Position numbers and translations under genes: made by a program. DNA of 64,000 bases from Dactylis glomerata (Eukaryota > Streptophyta > Magnoliopsida > Poales > Poaceae): NCBI GenBank assembly GCA_007115705.1, contig QXEO01000553.1, positions 17,699,366 through 17,763,365 of the forward strand, read 5' to 3'. Shown here in pieces: positions 1-11,215 of this stretch (positions are counted from its first letter, which is position 1; each line of letters begins with the position of its first letter). The notes beneath the pieces are model-generated. The model did not search any database. It worked only from the letters and a program-made list of their open reading frames with translations, and was not told where the DNA came from.

Positions 1-368
1 CAAAAGGATTGACTTTAACTAGGGTTATATTCTCAAGAGATGTGTGGTATGGGGTAGAGTGTATCACCACAAATGGCAAAAGGAAAACCCAATTGAGATA
101 CGTTACCATTTACTCAATTTACTCAAGTGTAATTTGAATATTATAAACTAGGTCCACAAGAATAAGTTGGCATGATATTGGTTCAAATCCAAAATTTAAA
201 CTTACAGATTCGAAAATTCAATAATTAGAAAATTTGGTACCACTAGATAGGAAATTTAGTTATGAACCCAACGCAACAAGAATCATTCAAAAAGGAGCTA
301 TACATCTTTAGTTATGAATTTTCAAGATTTGATGTGAGCTAGCCTAAAACTGTGAACTTGATCGATCG

Positions 369-1128
369 GATGTCACAGGAGAAAAATCTTATAAGACCTG
401 GTCTATTTCTCCATCAGGATAGACCCGGTTGAGAATATGACACATGTCTCGCACACATCTCAAAGCTCTTTCTTCCCCAAAAGCTGTCTTCTCCATCCCG
501 TCCACTAGAACGCCTTCAAGTAAATATAGCAGCCGCACAAAACGCTTCATCACGCCATGGAGTCAAAGACCCCGCCCATTTGCTTCTCCGAGTTCCTGCA
601 TCTGGTGCCCACAAACTCCACCAATTTACCCTGAGCCATACGTTCCCTGCGTTATCGGCGCAGCACAAATAAAATTGTGTGGTCCGTCCCAATTCCCATG
701 GCAAAACACTAAATAGTGAATACTACACCGAACTACACGGCCGCACATCGCAGTAACACATCAATTTCCTGGGAGGAATTCAAATGTCTATACCATGTAC
801 TTACTTGTCAGAAAATATAACTCCCGTCTATTCCCAGTTCTACCACCAATTCGTTTATCTTTTTTGAGTCTTCACAGGAGACGGACGGACGGACGAGTGC
901 TGCAGGCACATCAGCCATGGCAATCCTGTCATCTAATTGGTTGATTCCTCATCTTAATTTCCCACCTTGATCTGATCTGCGTTTCTAGTGCGTGTCGAGC
1001 AACAGGGAAGAGAGATTTGGGGAAGAAAGAGCTTTGAGATGAGTGCAAGACACGTGTCTTGTCCTTAGGTGGGTGTATCGTGACGGAGAAATAGACCCTG
1101 TCTCATAAGATTTTTCTCCGATGTCACA
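369..1128. mobile_element. Non-autonomous Mutator-like element (MULE) copy 1 with 9-bp TSD
   Basis: A 742-bp insertion (378-1119) is flanked by the 9-bp direct repeat GATGTCACA (369-377 and 1120-1128). Its ends are long imperfect terminal inverted repeats: left about 378-513, right about 980-1119, both reading GGAGAAAAATCTTAT inward. A 9-bp TSD and TIRs over 100 bp are hallmarks of MULEs. The empty site in LTR C (14963-14971) confirms the insertion limits. There is no transposase. The centre, about 515-975, has no recognisable gene, though captured host sequence (Pack-MULE) is possible. Confidence 0.9.
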
Positions 1129-1912
1129 GCACGCGTGAAACAAAACTACGTGTCAAGATATTATAGGGACATATCTTTCCAGATTACAGCTGACCTAATT
1201 CTGGACCACACGCTACAGATTGATGGGACGAGGGTGTTTAGTATATACCATGGTGTTGAGTCCGGCGTTTGGGCGTACTCGATGGCGGCATTCCGACGAT
1301 GACGATAGCGAGGTATACAGCTGGGTGCAGCAGCTCACAGTCAGTCTAGTTGCAGAAAATATGGACGCAGCGACGCTCAGCTCGGCCTTATCGTCAGTGA
1401 TGTTCCATTGATACTTGGGCTTTGGGCAGTGCGTCTTGAGAATCCTCTTGGCTATGCATGGTTGATTTCTCGATGGCTTGCTGTGGTTGTTCTCTGTATA
1501 ACGACCACACTTCTCAACGTGATGGCGGGATGGCTTGGGTGTCAACGTCGGAACAACATGACCTAAAACCATGTCCTGGAGTTAGGCGACGGGTAGGAAA
1601 GTCTACTGTTGAAAGGAAACGAGGTATGAGTTACCGGATATGATGTACCGTCGAGATGAACTCGGATGACATCGCGGCAAATAGAAATAAAATGATGCAC
1701 GATCATGTCCTGGAGGTAGAACGTGAAGAGAGGAGTTTCTTGGTGTAAGGATTCGCCGATATGATCAATGATGGAGACGGCATCTTGTGATGAACTCGAT
1801 TTCAGAACTGATCTTGGCATGGTTCCTACGGGATGTACAGAGGTTCTGTGAAGAAAGTTTAAGAACAAAAGTGAAGGAGGACAAAAAGGGGCACGCGGTG
1901 CTCGTCTCGGTT

Positions 1913-1921
1913 CCTTTTATA
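1913..1921 (-). promoter_or_regulatory. Candidate TATA box of LTR A
   Basis: On the minus strand this reads TATAAAAGG, a consensus plant TATA box, in the sense orientation of the element. It is conserved in all three array LTRs. Confidence 0.5.
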
Positions 1922-2811
1922 ATGGACTGGGGAGAGAGATCGGGAGGTGCATGCCATCGGTTGACATTTGGTGCACGACGTTATTTTGAGAGATTAAGTC
2001 GATTAAATGGAAAGATAATTCCCTGAATTAATTCCCCATTGAATAACCAATAAATTTCGTGTTGAAGTCGAACGAAAATAGTGGCTAAATTAGAGGGAAA
2101 GAGGAGGGGGAAGAAACAGTCATAGCCATAGCTGTTTACATACAGGGTGTACGTTTGGCAGAGCAGGAAGACGACCACCTGGGGGCTTCCATCGCTCGGC
2201 CTAGATGGGCCGAAGTGGTTGAGTTGGCCCATGTTGGTCGGCTCTTTTTTTTCGTTATCTTTTTCTTTTTCTTTTTATTTCTTTCATATTGTTTGCAAAT
2301 TTGATTCAAATCAAGCCAACCCATTTTCATAAATTTTGCAAAATTCACAGCAAGGTTTTAAACCAATAGGAAACATATTTTCAGAACCAAAACAAGATTT
2401 TTAATAAAAGATCTTAATTGAGCCTAATGGCTTTGCTTGCATAGAATAATAGAAACAAGGTTTGAAATCAATGCTTTTTAAAATATTAAAATATTAGCAT
2501 TATAAAATAATAATTGAGAATCACTATCAATCTTAATTTGAAAGTACACACTTTATAAACACTTGTGAAATTCAGTTCCTTTGCAAGCAAGGCTTGCATA
2601 AGTTTGAATTAAGGAAGAAAATAGTATTTTGAAATCTCTTATTTTTCAAATAAATTCTTCAAGAAATAGTAGAGAGTTTAAAATAGTTTTTTTCTAACAA
2701 AGCCTTTAAATATCTCAAAAAGATTTAAATCCCTGTGAATTTTCAATCAACACAAACAATTTTAAACCAAAAATTTTCCCCCAAAATTTGATAAAATCTT
2801 GGGATGTTACA

Positions 2812-2825
2812 GACTACCACCCTTA
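2812..2825 (-). other. Polypurine tract adjoining LTR A
   Basis: The minus strand reads AAGGGTGGTAGTC directly before the LTR start TGTAACATCCC, the expected place for the plus-strand primer of reverse transcription. A near copy of this motif with flanking TTTCTTTTAAGGGTGGTAG occurs about 79 bp further into the internal domain (around 2893-2910). Confidence 0.6.
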
Positions 2826-2972
2826 AAAGAAATCTCGTCCTCGAGATTGGAGAAAGGCTAAAAAGTTTCTTGATTCCAATGGAACTAGGGTGCTACCACC
2901 CTTAAAAGAAAATTCCTCTTGGCGGTATCTTGATACTTCCTTAAGCACTTGCATTTTGTTCCCAGCTTGCAC

Positions 2973-3914
2973 TCACTGTCGGGCCATTTTCCCTGATCCG
3001 CCCTTTTCAATGACTTGATGTTCATGACGTTGTTCAAAAGTGGGCATACCAAGGGTTCCATCAAATTCCGGTGATAAGTAGATATCATCTATTGCGTTGT
3101 CATCAATAAGGTAGTCTACTTCTTCCAAGGATGTGTATCTAGCCTTTTCTTGGTCGGTCCTCACCAAGGCCAGGAAATCAAATAGGTCATCGCCATACTC
3201 CTTGTTGCTTTTTAGCTGATTTTCATTACAGAATCTCAAAAGATGACCTAGTGTCAAGTACTGCATGCTTGCCCCACGAACATGATGAGACCACACATCC
3301 CAATGAATTAGGATGGCATCTCTCTACAGTCTTCTTATGCATTTCATAGGGGTAAACAAGGTGGACTCTGTAAAAGGTACTTGCACCTTTAAGGGATGGA
3401 AGGTCGCCTTATAACCAGCATTGTTGAATCTTTTCTTGATACTGGTGCTCATCATGCTATCTACCACTAGTACCAGATGGTCCTTAAGAATTCCTTTCGC
3501 AACCATCTTCATAGTCATTGGAACACGCTAGTCAACTTGATCATATCTCGAAGATGAACTCCTTTGCAAGAAAAAGGGATCTAACGAAGCTCTCATGGGC
3601 AGGAAAATAGTTTCAGGGATTCGGAGAGTTGCCTCATAACATCGCAGGTCGGGATGGGGTAGACTTCGGCGGCGTAAAGCTTTGGGATCAGGAGGCAATC
3701 GCATAAGTAGTGGTGGCTGTCTTTGTTGTGACTCTCTGGAGAGGAGTGACCTCTCTTTTATAGGCTCAGGGAGGTAGCCGAACAGGCCACGTGGGGAGTC
3801 GAAACGAAGGGTCGGGAAGGTGAACCGAACAGGCAGCAGCCGAAGCTGAACAGCCTTCGTATTCAAAGCCCACTGAGCAAAACGTTTCTGATTCGTGAAG
3901 TCGTTCAATACCAA
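2973..3914 (-). pseudogene. Unknown ORF of the large-LTR element, copy 1, broken by two stops
   Basis: This is the homologue of the open 313-codon frame at 10274-11215. Two in-frame stops interrupt it: TAG at 3528-3530 and TAG at 3324-3326 (minus-strand codons). In copy 2 both codons are CAG, so each break is one C-to-T transition. The remaining three pieces are 128, 64 and 107 codons. I do not recognise a retroviral domain. Because only copy 2 is open, the frame may be coding or a fortunate open stretch. Confidence 0.45.
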
Positions 3915-5264
3915 AACATCCTCACCGTAGTCCTACGTTTTGGCCACACTGGCTCACTATAAAGGGTGTAACATATTATCCTCCTAAGGTTATGGTTTGA
4001 CGACGTCGTCTCTCATGTAGGTATGTCTCTCTAGATTAACCATTCCTCATAACCAGAGCGAACAATATGAGTAGTCGTCATGGGGGCCAATCCATGTCGC
4101 ACCCAATCATTACCTTGTATTTGGTTTGGTGCATCTCGCATTCTAACTCTTGGTCAACCTCACTAGCTTTTAAACAAAAAATTTGTTGAAATTGGAACCA
4201 AGTTCCCAAATCTATTTTTGAATTTGGAAAACAAAATCTATCGTTCCTAGCTAGAGGTTTTCAACAAAGCTCATGGCAATAATCCTTAAGTTGTAGATCC
4301 TTTGGTTTGCCATTTAAGAGGAATTGAAATCCATTCCATTGCTCTGTTTGCTCTTTCCATTGCTCTGCTTGTCCTTTCCACCTTTCTTGCATGAGGTGGT
4401 TGAATAGTATTACTTCCACATTAGCTACACCTTGGGGTGTCTTCTTATTGTTTGCGTGGTATCCTTCAGCCATCTTAGCTTACTGGAGACTTGGGTATCA
4501 TCCTTTGTGCAACCTCTTGCGTAATGTTCCAGTCTCTTGTACTTGAAACACTACCTCTTGTTGTTGTACTCTATATCCTTATCTCCAACTGAGGGTCATT
4601 GTAGTTATTCTGTCGTTGAGAAACACTTCGGTTTGGGTTTTAGGACAAGTTTAGGTCTTAGCATAGATGAGAATTAGATAGAAGGGATATAAAGATAATT
4701 CCTACCCAAACACAGCAGAACAAAGAATTCATCTTACAAACAACATCTAACAAACATTCATCACATCAAGCAAATTATGTCAAACACTAGTAATCCAGTA
4801 TGGTCATACCCCAATTTGGTATGATCATTAGATTATCACGCCATCGTTGGTTCTATAAACTAGAATATTGGTGGTCTAGTCTATTACTTGCTTGTGTACT
4901 TCAAGTTTCTTCTCTTCTTCCTTGATTCATCTTCTCGAGTTGTGCAAGCTGCATTTGAGTCTTTCTCCAAGTTCTTCGTTTCGCCTTCAACGTAGTCCTT
5001 CACATTGAGTCAAGGGAAATATATGGAGCATCAGTCTCACACTTCTGGCACATTGTGTCCTTCTATCCTTTGTTGATGATTTCAGGGTGGGGTCATCTAT
5101 AGCAAAAGGAAACATTTGAAGAGGAAGTAGAAGAGAATACAAGGAGTTCAAAATGCAAACATTTTTCTTTAATAAATAGAAGTAAGATGAGATAGAGATT
5201 TTTATCCTAGGGTCTTCCTATTTCTAATCCAAACCTAGGGTCTCGATCCTACAGGCAACACTAT
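3915..5264 (-). other. Noncoding 5' leader of internal domain 1
   Basis: Apart from the 70-aa ORF at 4261-4473, I see no coding potential here. It lies between the PBS and the 313-codon frame in element orientation. It matches 11216-12575 of internal domain 2 nearly base for base. Confidence 0.6.
4261..4473 (-). CDS. Short ORF, possible gag N-terminal remnant (copy 1)
   Basis: This 70-aa ORF begins about 790 bp downstream of the PBS, where gag would be expected. It is identical in both internal copies (also 11562-11774). It contains a Trp/Gln/Glu-rich repeat (WKGQAEQWKEQTEQWNG at about residues 32-48), then a segment vaguely like the start of gypsy gag cores. No nucleocapsid or other domain follows. 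A decayed gag start is the best guess, but it is weak. Confidence 0.3.
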   Translation of the reverse strand: MAEGYHANNKKTPQGVANVEVILFNHLMQERWKGQAEQWKEQTEQWNGFQFLLNGKPKDLQLKDYCHELC

Positions 5265-5276
5265 GCTCTGATACCA
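5265..5276 (-). other. Primer-binding site of internal domain 1 (initiator-tRNA-Met type)
   Basis: The minus strand reads TGGTATCAGAGC, 3 bp after the LTR end GCTACA. Its first 11 bases are complementary to the 3' end of plant initiator tRNA-Met. This fixes the element as minus-strand and LTR B as the 5' LTR of this unit. Confidence 0.85.
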
Positions 5277-5744
5277 TTCTGTAGCGCCCTGCCCTTTTGC
5301 TAAAGGCAGAACTCCTGTGTTAAGTGCCATTCCCTGGATCAGTAGATAGCACCACAGTACAAAATAAGTAATCATTGCAATAACATCAATATTATAACGT
5401 AAATCCAGTTACATAGGTCTTCAACCTTACGAGTACACAGCATAAAGCATAGTTGCAGTGAGCTTCCATCTTCATCAAGTGCCACAGGCAGACATGTTGG
5501 AATGTAAGCTCGAGATCCTACTCCTGGTTCCTTACTCGAAATAAAACCTGCACGTTTGAATATGCAGCCCCAGAGGGGTCAGTACAATGATGTACTGGCA
5601 AATGACACATATTTGGTGGCTGTTGTGAAAGAACTAACTACATGACATTTGGCTGGTGGATCTCATAGGCTGATTTGCATAAAGCCAATTTTATCCTATA
5701 TTTTTCCAAACCAAAACATTTTAAAGCATTCTGATTTTTCTTTA

Positions 5745-5990
5745 ATATCAAGATAACTCCTAGGTCACCACCACATACATGGTTTTCACTGCCAGTATGT
5801 AGCCCCGGGTAGTTACTCTACAAAACTTGGTTAATCTCTCAATATCAAGATAACTCCTAGGTCACCACCACATACATGGTTTTCACTGCCAGTATGTAGC
5901 CCCGGGTAGTCACTCTACAAAACCAGGTTAATCCCTCAGGTCACCACCACATACATGGTTTTCACTGCCAGGCATGTAGCCCTGAGGCAT
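5745..5990. repeat. Three-unit tandem repeat inside LTR B
   Basis: Three units share AGGTCACCACCACATACATG and a CACTGCCAG...ATGTAGCC segment. They start near 5762, 5859 and 5938, giving spacings of 97 and 79 bp. The equivalent repeat in LTR C is at 13046-13290. A looser relative of the unit recurs near 6385-6440. Confidence 0.85.
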
Positions 5991-7660
5991 CCCCACTTTC
6001 TACACAAGTTTTAATTATTTCAAAAAGGTGATGAGATTCTTCCGTACATTCCATGTCTAGAGACTCAATTGTCCATTCCGAGGACTCGGCTAATCAATTA
6101 GTTTTGACACCCTGCAGGGGTTGTGCACTTTCACCTTAAGACTCATTTTATGCCCATACATAAAATGAGACGAGACCTTTTAGAAGGAGAAAGCAACTAA
6201 CTGGCAAGCTCCGTTCCCAACCTACAATTCAACTACCAGCCACTTCTGCACACAAGTTGCACCCTCACATCTAATCAGTCAAGACAGAGCCCATATTGTC
6301 ATAAGGCTGCACTGGAAGTACTCTAAGCATGGAAGACATGGTAACCTCTTTGTTCCTGGGTGGCAATCCACAAGTGTACTACTTAGGCCACTAACACATA
6401 CCATGGTTTTCACTTCCAAGATATGTGACTCCTAAGTAGACACTCAACACACCCAAAGCCACACCAATCCACCCAGGTAGTTCATTGAAGTTGTAGTTTA
6501 ATTTTAGAACAACTTATCAGTAAAGCATGGCATCACTTTCCAAAGTAAATTTGCAATCCTATCAAGTGGGATTTAAAGGATGGCTACACACTACTAGGAT
6601 CTAAGCATTTTATAAAACAGTTAAATATTTCACCTATCATGCATACTACTGAAACACACTAATGCAGTAGTAAAATAGGTAAAAGGGAAACATGTGTGTC
6701 ACTTGCCTTTTTGAAGTTCAAACTCTTTCACTTCTCTCAACAAGATACGTTCTCTCCGTACAAAGCTATAACATAGAAATAACACAACATAAACACATCA
6801 TACAATCCAAACATAATTAAACAAGACAAACAATTGAAAAGTGTTGGTTTAACATTTTAGATTTATTTAAGATACTGTGATAAGAGAGATATGGCTTGAA
6901 ACTTGGCTTACAAGATATGGATTGAGAGTTTGGATGGCAAGGTTTAATGATTGGAAAGGATTGGTCCTCCAAGATTACAGTGTAATGATAAAATCTTATG
7001 CTTGACATAAGCATGGTTAGAGTTTAGAGATGACTCATGTGAATAGATTCACATAAGTATAGATTACTGCAACTAGAACTTTACTGAATAAAGTGTGACA
7101 ACACTTACTCAAAATAGTACAAGTTACACATAGGCTTGGGTATGTACTTATGATATATTGAATTACTCAATTAACTCATTTGTAAATTGAATAGTACAAT
7201 ATAGACAAATAAGATTAATTGGGCATGGGGTTGAATATGTAAGAATGTTATTTAGAAAGATGGTGGCTTCTTGGCCACAATATTTTCTTGGACAAAAGGA
7301 TTGACTTTAACTAGGGTTATATTCTCAAGAGATGTGTGGTATGGGGTAGAGTGTATCACCACAAATGGAAAAAGGAAAACCCAATTGAGATACGTTACCA
7401 TTTACTCAATTTACTCAAGTGTAATTTGAATATTATAAACTAGGTCCACAAGAATAAGTTGGCATGATATTGGTTCAAATCCAAAATTTAAACTTACAGA
7501 TTCGAAAATTCAATAATTAGAAAATTTGGTACCACTAGATAGGAAATTTAATTATGAACCCAACGCAACAAGAATCATTCAAAAAGGAGCTATATATCTT
7601 TAGTTATGAATTTTCAAGATTTGATGTGAGCTAGCCTAAAGCTGTGAACTTGATCGATCG

Positions 7661-8420
7661 GATTTCACAGGAGAAAAATCTTATAAGACCTGGTCTATTT
7701 CTCCATCAGGATAGACCCGGTTGAGAATATGACACATGTCTCGCACACATCTCAAAGCTCTTTCTTCCCCAAAAGCTGTCTTCTCCATCCCGTCCACTAG
7801 AACGCCTTCAAGTAAACATAGCAGCCGCACAAAACGCTTCATAACGCCATGGAGTCAAAGACCCCGCCCATTTGCTTCTCCGAGTTCCTGCATCTGGTGC
7901 CCACAAACTCCACCAATTTACCCTGAGCCATACGTTCCCTGCGTTATCGGCGCAGCACAAATAAAATTGTGTGGTCTGTCCCAATTCCCATGGCAAAACG
8001 CTGAATAGTGAATACTACACCGAACTACACGGCCGCACATCGCAGTAACACATCAATTTCCTGGGAGCAATTCAAATGTCTATACCATGTACTTACTTGT
8101 CAGAAAATATAACTCCCGTCTATTCCCAGTTCTACCACCAATTCGTTTATCTTTTTTGAGTCTTCACAGGAGACGGACGGACGGACGAGTGCTGCAGGCA
8201 CATCAGCCATGGCAATCCTGTCATCTAATTGGTTGATTCCTCATCTTAATTTCCCACCTTGATCTGATCTGCGTTTCTAGTGCGTGTCGAGCAACAGGGA
8301 AGAGAGATTTGGGGAAGAAAGAGCTTTGAGATGAGTGCAAGACACGTGTCTTGTCCTTAGGTGGGTCTATCGTGACGGAGAAATAGACCCTGTCTCATAA
8401 GATTTTTCTCCGATGTCACA
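7661..8420. mobile_element. Non-autonomous MULE copy 2 with 9-bp TSD
   Basis: Element 7670-8411 (742 bp) is the same insertion at the same LTR position as copy 1. The left TSD is GATTTCACA (7661-7669), one base off the right TSD GATGTCACA (8412-8420). Same position and length mean this is one insertion event duplicated with the LTR, not two transpositions. Confidence 0.9.
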
Positions 8421-9204
8421 GCACGCGTGAAACAAAACTACGTGTCAAGATATTATAGGGACATATCTTTCCAGATTACAGCTGACCTAATTCTGGACCA
8501 CATGCTACAGATTGATGGGACGAGGGTGTTCAGTATATACCATGGTGTTGAGTCCGGCGTTTGGGTGTACTCGATGGCGGCATTTCGACGATGACGATGG
8601 CGAGGTATACAACTGGGTGCAGCAGCTCACAGTCAGTCTAGTTGCAGAAAATATGGACGCAGCGACGCTCAGCTCGGCCTTATCGTCAGTGATGTTCCAT
8701 TGATACTTGGGCTTTGGGCAGTGCGTCTTGAGAATCCTCTTGGCTATGCATGGTTGATTTCTCGATGGCTTGCTGTGGTTGTTCTCTGTATAACGACGAC
8801 ACTTCTCAACGCGATGGCGGGATGGCTTGGGTGTCAACGTCAGAACAACATGACCTAAAACCATGTCCTGGAGTTAGGCGACGGGTAGGAAAGTCTACTG
8901 TTGAAAGGAAACGAGGTATGAGTTACCGGATATGACGTACCGTCGAGATGAACTCGGATGACATCGCGGCAAATAGAAATAAAATGATGCACGATCATGT
9001 CCTGGAGGTAGAACGTGAAGAGAGGAGTTTCTTGGTGTAAGGATTCGCCGATATGATCAATGATGGAGACGGCATCTTGTGATGAACTCGATTTCAGAAC
9101 TGATCTTGGCATGGTTCCTACGGGATGTACAGAGGTTCTCTGAAGAAAGTTTAAGAACAAAAGTGAAGGAGGACAAAAAGGGGCACGCGGTGCTCGTCTC
9201 GGTT

Positions 9205-9213
9205 CCTTTTATA
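9205..9213 (-). promoter_or_regulatory. Candidate TATA box of LTR B
   Basis: The minus strand reads TATAAAAGG, at the same LTR position as in LTRs A and C. Confidence 0.5.
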
Positions 9214-10112
9214 ATGGACTGGGGAGAGAGATCGGGAGGTGCATGCCATCGGTTGACATTTGGTGCACGACGTTATTTTGAGAGATTAAGTCGATTAAAT
9301 GGAAAGATAATTCCCTGAATTAATTCCCCATTGAATAACCAATAAATTTCGTATTGAAGTCGAACGAAAATAGTGGCTAAATTAGAGGGAAAGAGGAGGG
9401 GGAAGAAACAGTCATAGCCATAGCTGTTATAGCTGTTTACATACAGGGTGTACGTTTGGCAGAGGAGGAAGACGACCGCCTGGGGGCTTCCATCGCTCGG
9501 CCTAGATGGGCCGAAGTGGTTGAGTTGGCCCATGTTGGTCGGCTCTTTTTTTTCGTTATCTTTTTCTTTTTCTTTTTATTTCTTTCATATTGTTTGCAAA
9601 TTTGATTCAAATCAAGCCAAACCATTTTCATAAATTTTGCAAAATTCACAGCAAGGTTTTAAACCAATAGAAAACATATTTTCAGAACCAAAACAAGATT
9701 TTTAATAAAAGATCTTAATTGAGCCTAATGGCTTTGCTTGCATAGAATAATAGAAACAGGGTTTGAAATCAATGCTTTTTAAAATATTAAAATATTAGCA
9801 TTATAAAATAATAATTGAGAATCACTATCAATCTTAATTTGAAAGTACACACTTTATAAACACTTGTGAAATTTAGTTCCTTTGCAAGCAAGGCTTGCAT
9901 AAGTTTGAATTAAGGAAGAAAATAGTATTTTGAAATCTCTTATTTTTCAAATAAATTCTTCAAGAAATAGTAGAGAGTTTAAAATAGTTTTTTTCTAACA
10001 AAGCCTTTAAATATCTCAAAAAGATTTAAATCCCTGTGAATTTTCAATCAACACAAACAATTTTAAACCAAAAATTTTCCCCCAAAATTTGATAAAATCT
10101 TGGGATGTTACA

Positions 10113-10126
10113 GACTACCACCCTTA
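10113..10126 (-). other. Polypurine tract adjoining LTR B
   Basis: The minus strand reads AAGGGTGGTAGTC immediately before the LTR start. It is identical to the tract at 2812-2825. Confidence 0.6.
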
Positions 10127-10273
10127 AAAGAAATCTCGTCCTCGAGATTGGAGAAAGGCTAAAAAGTTTCTTGATTCCAATGGAACTAGGGTGCTACCAC
10201 CCTTAAAAGAAAATTCCTCTTGGCGGTATCTTGATACTTCCTTAAGCACTTGCATTTTGTTCCCAGCTTGCAC

Positions 10274-11215
10274 TCACTGTCGGGCCATTTTCCCTGATCC
10301 GCCCTTTTCAATGACTTGATGTTCATGACGTTGTTCAAAAGTGGGCATACCAAGGGTTCCATCAAATTCCGGTGATAAGTAGATATCATCTATTGCGTTG
10401 TCATCAATAAGGTAGTCTACTTCTTCCAAGGATGTGTATCTAGCCTTTTCTTGGTCGGTCCTCACCAAGGCCAGGAAATCAAATAGGTCATCGCCATACT
10501 CCTTGTTGCTTTTTAGCTGATTTTCGTTACAGAATCTCAAAAGATGACCTAGTGTCAAGTACTGCATGCTTGCCCCACGAACATAATGAGACCACACATC
10601 CCAATGAATTAGGATGGCATCTCTCTGCAGTCTTCTTATGCATTTCATAGGGGTAAACAAGGTGGACTCTGTAAAAGGTACTTGCACTTTTAAGGGATGG
10701 AAGGTCGCCTTATAACCAGCATTGTTGAATCTTTTCTTGATACTGGTGCTCATCATGCTATCTACCACTAGTACCAGATGGTCCTTAAGAATTCCTTTCG
10801 CAACCATCTTCATAGTCATTGGAACACGCTGGTCAACTTGATCATATCTCGAAGATGAACTCCTTTGCAAGAAAAAGGGATCTAACGAAGCTCTCATGGG
10901 CAGGAAAATAGTTTCAGGGATTCGGAGAGTTGCCTCATAACATCGCAGGTCGGGATGGGGTAGACTTCGGCGGCGTAAAGCTTTGGGATCAGGAGGCAAT
11001 CGCATAAGTAGTGGTGGCTGTCTTTGTTGTGACTCTCTGGAGAGGAGTGACCTCTCTTTTATAGGCTCAGGGAGGTAGCCGAACAGGCCACGTGGGGAGT
11101 CGAAACGAAGGGTCAGGAAGGTGAACCGAACAGGCAGCAGCCGAAGCTGAACAGCCTTCGTATTCAAAGCCCACTGAGCAAAACGTTTCTGATTCGTGAA
11201 GTCGTTCAATACCAA
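10274..11215 (-). CDS. Unknown 313-codon ORF of the large-LTR element (copy 2, open)
   Basis: This is the only long open frame in the internal domain of the element. I do not recognise the product. The first third is Arg/Pro/Ser-rich and basic; the last two thirds look like a folded domain (for example LGHLLRFCNENQLKSNKEYG, then an acidic stretch VDYLIDDNAIDDIYLSPEFD). It has no retropepsin DTG motif, no RT YxDD, no integrase zinc finger and no CCHC knuckle. A TATA-like stretch overlaps its 5' third (minus strand, about 11050-11062), so part of it may be old noncoding sequence. It lies near the 3' end of the internal domain, after a 1.35-kb leader. It could be a captured host fragment or a rapidly evolving accessory protein. 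The start is the first in-frame Met. Confidence 0.4.
   Translation of the reverse strand: MVLNDFTNQKRFAQWALNTKAVQLRLLPVRFTFLTLRFDSPRGLFGYLPEPIKERSLLSRESQQRQPPLLMRLPPDPKALRRRSLPHPDLRCYEATLRIPETIFLPMRASLDPFFLQRSSSSRYDQVDQRVPMTMKMVAKGILKDHLVLVVDSMMSTSIKKRFNNAGYKATFHPLKVQVPFTESTLFTPMKCIRRLQRDAILIHWDVWSHYVRGASMQYLTLGHLLRFCNENQLKSNKEYGDDLFDFLALVRTDQEKARYTSLEEVDYLIDDNAIDDIYLSPEFDGTLGMPTFEQRHEHQVIEKGGSGKMARQ

Larger units (their letters stand above)
1..2811 (-). repeat. LTR A (left LTR of array, truncated by window edge)
   Basis: Same sequence as 7295-10112 of LTR B. It ends with TGTTACA at 2805-2811, the reverse complement of the LTR start TGTAACA. The missing left part (about 2 kb) lies outside the window. 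It contains a MULE at 378-1119 and a T-rich tract near 2247-2285. The overlapping short ORFs on both strands recur in all LTR copies and look like chance ORFs. Confidence 0.85.
5280..10112 (-). repeat. LTR B (middle LTR of array, with MULE)
   Basis: A full-length 4833-bp LTR from TGTAGCGCCC (5280) to TGTTACA (10112). Without the 742-bp MULE and its duplicated 9 bases it would be about 4.08 kb. It serves both internal domains. It differs from A and C by scattered substitutions and a 9-bp duplication near 9421-9440. Confidence 0.9.

Noticed and set aside
1213..1868. Overlapping ORFs of 60-119 codons in LTRs A, B and C
   Set aside because: They recur because the LTR is repeated, overlap on both strands, and change length between copies. 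No domain is seen.
5738..5990. CRISPR-like repeat array
   Set aside because: Units are 79-97 bp with no unique spacers, inside a plant LTR.
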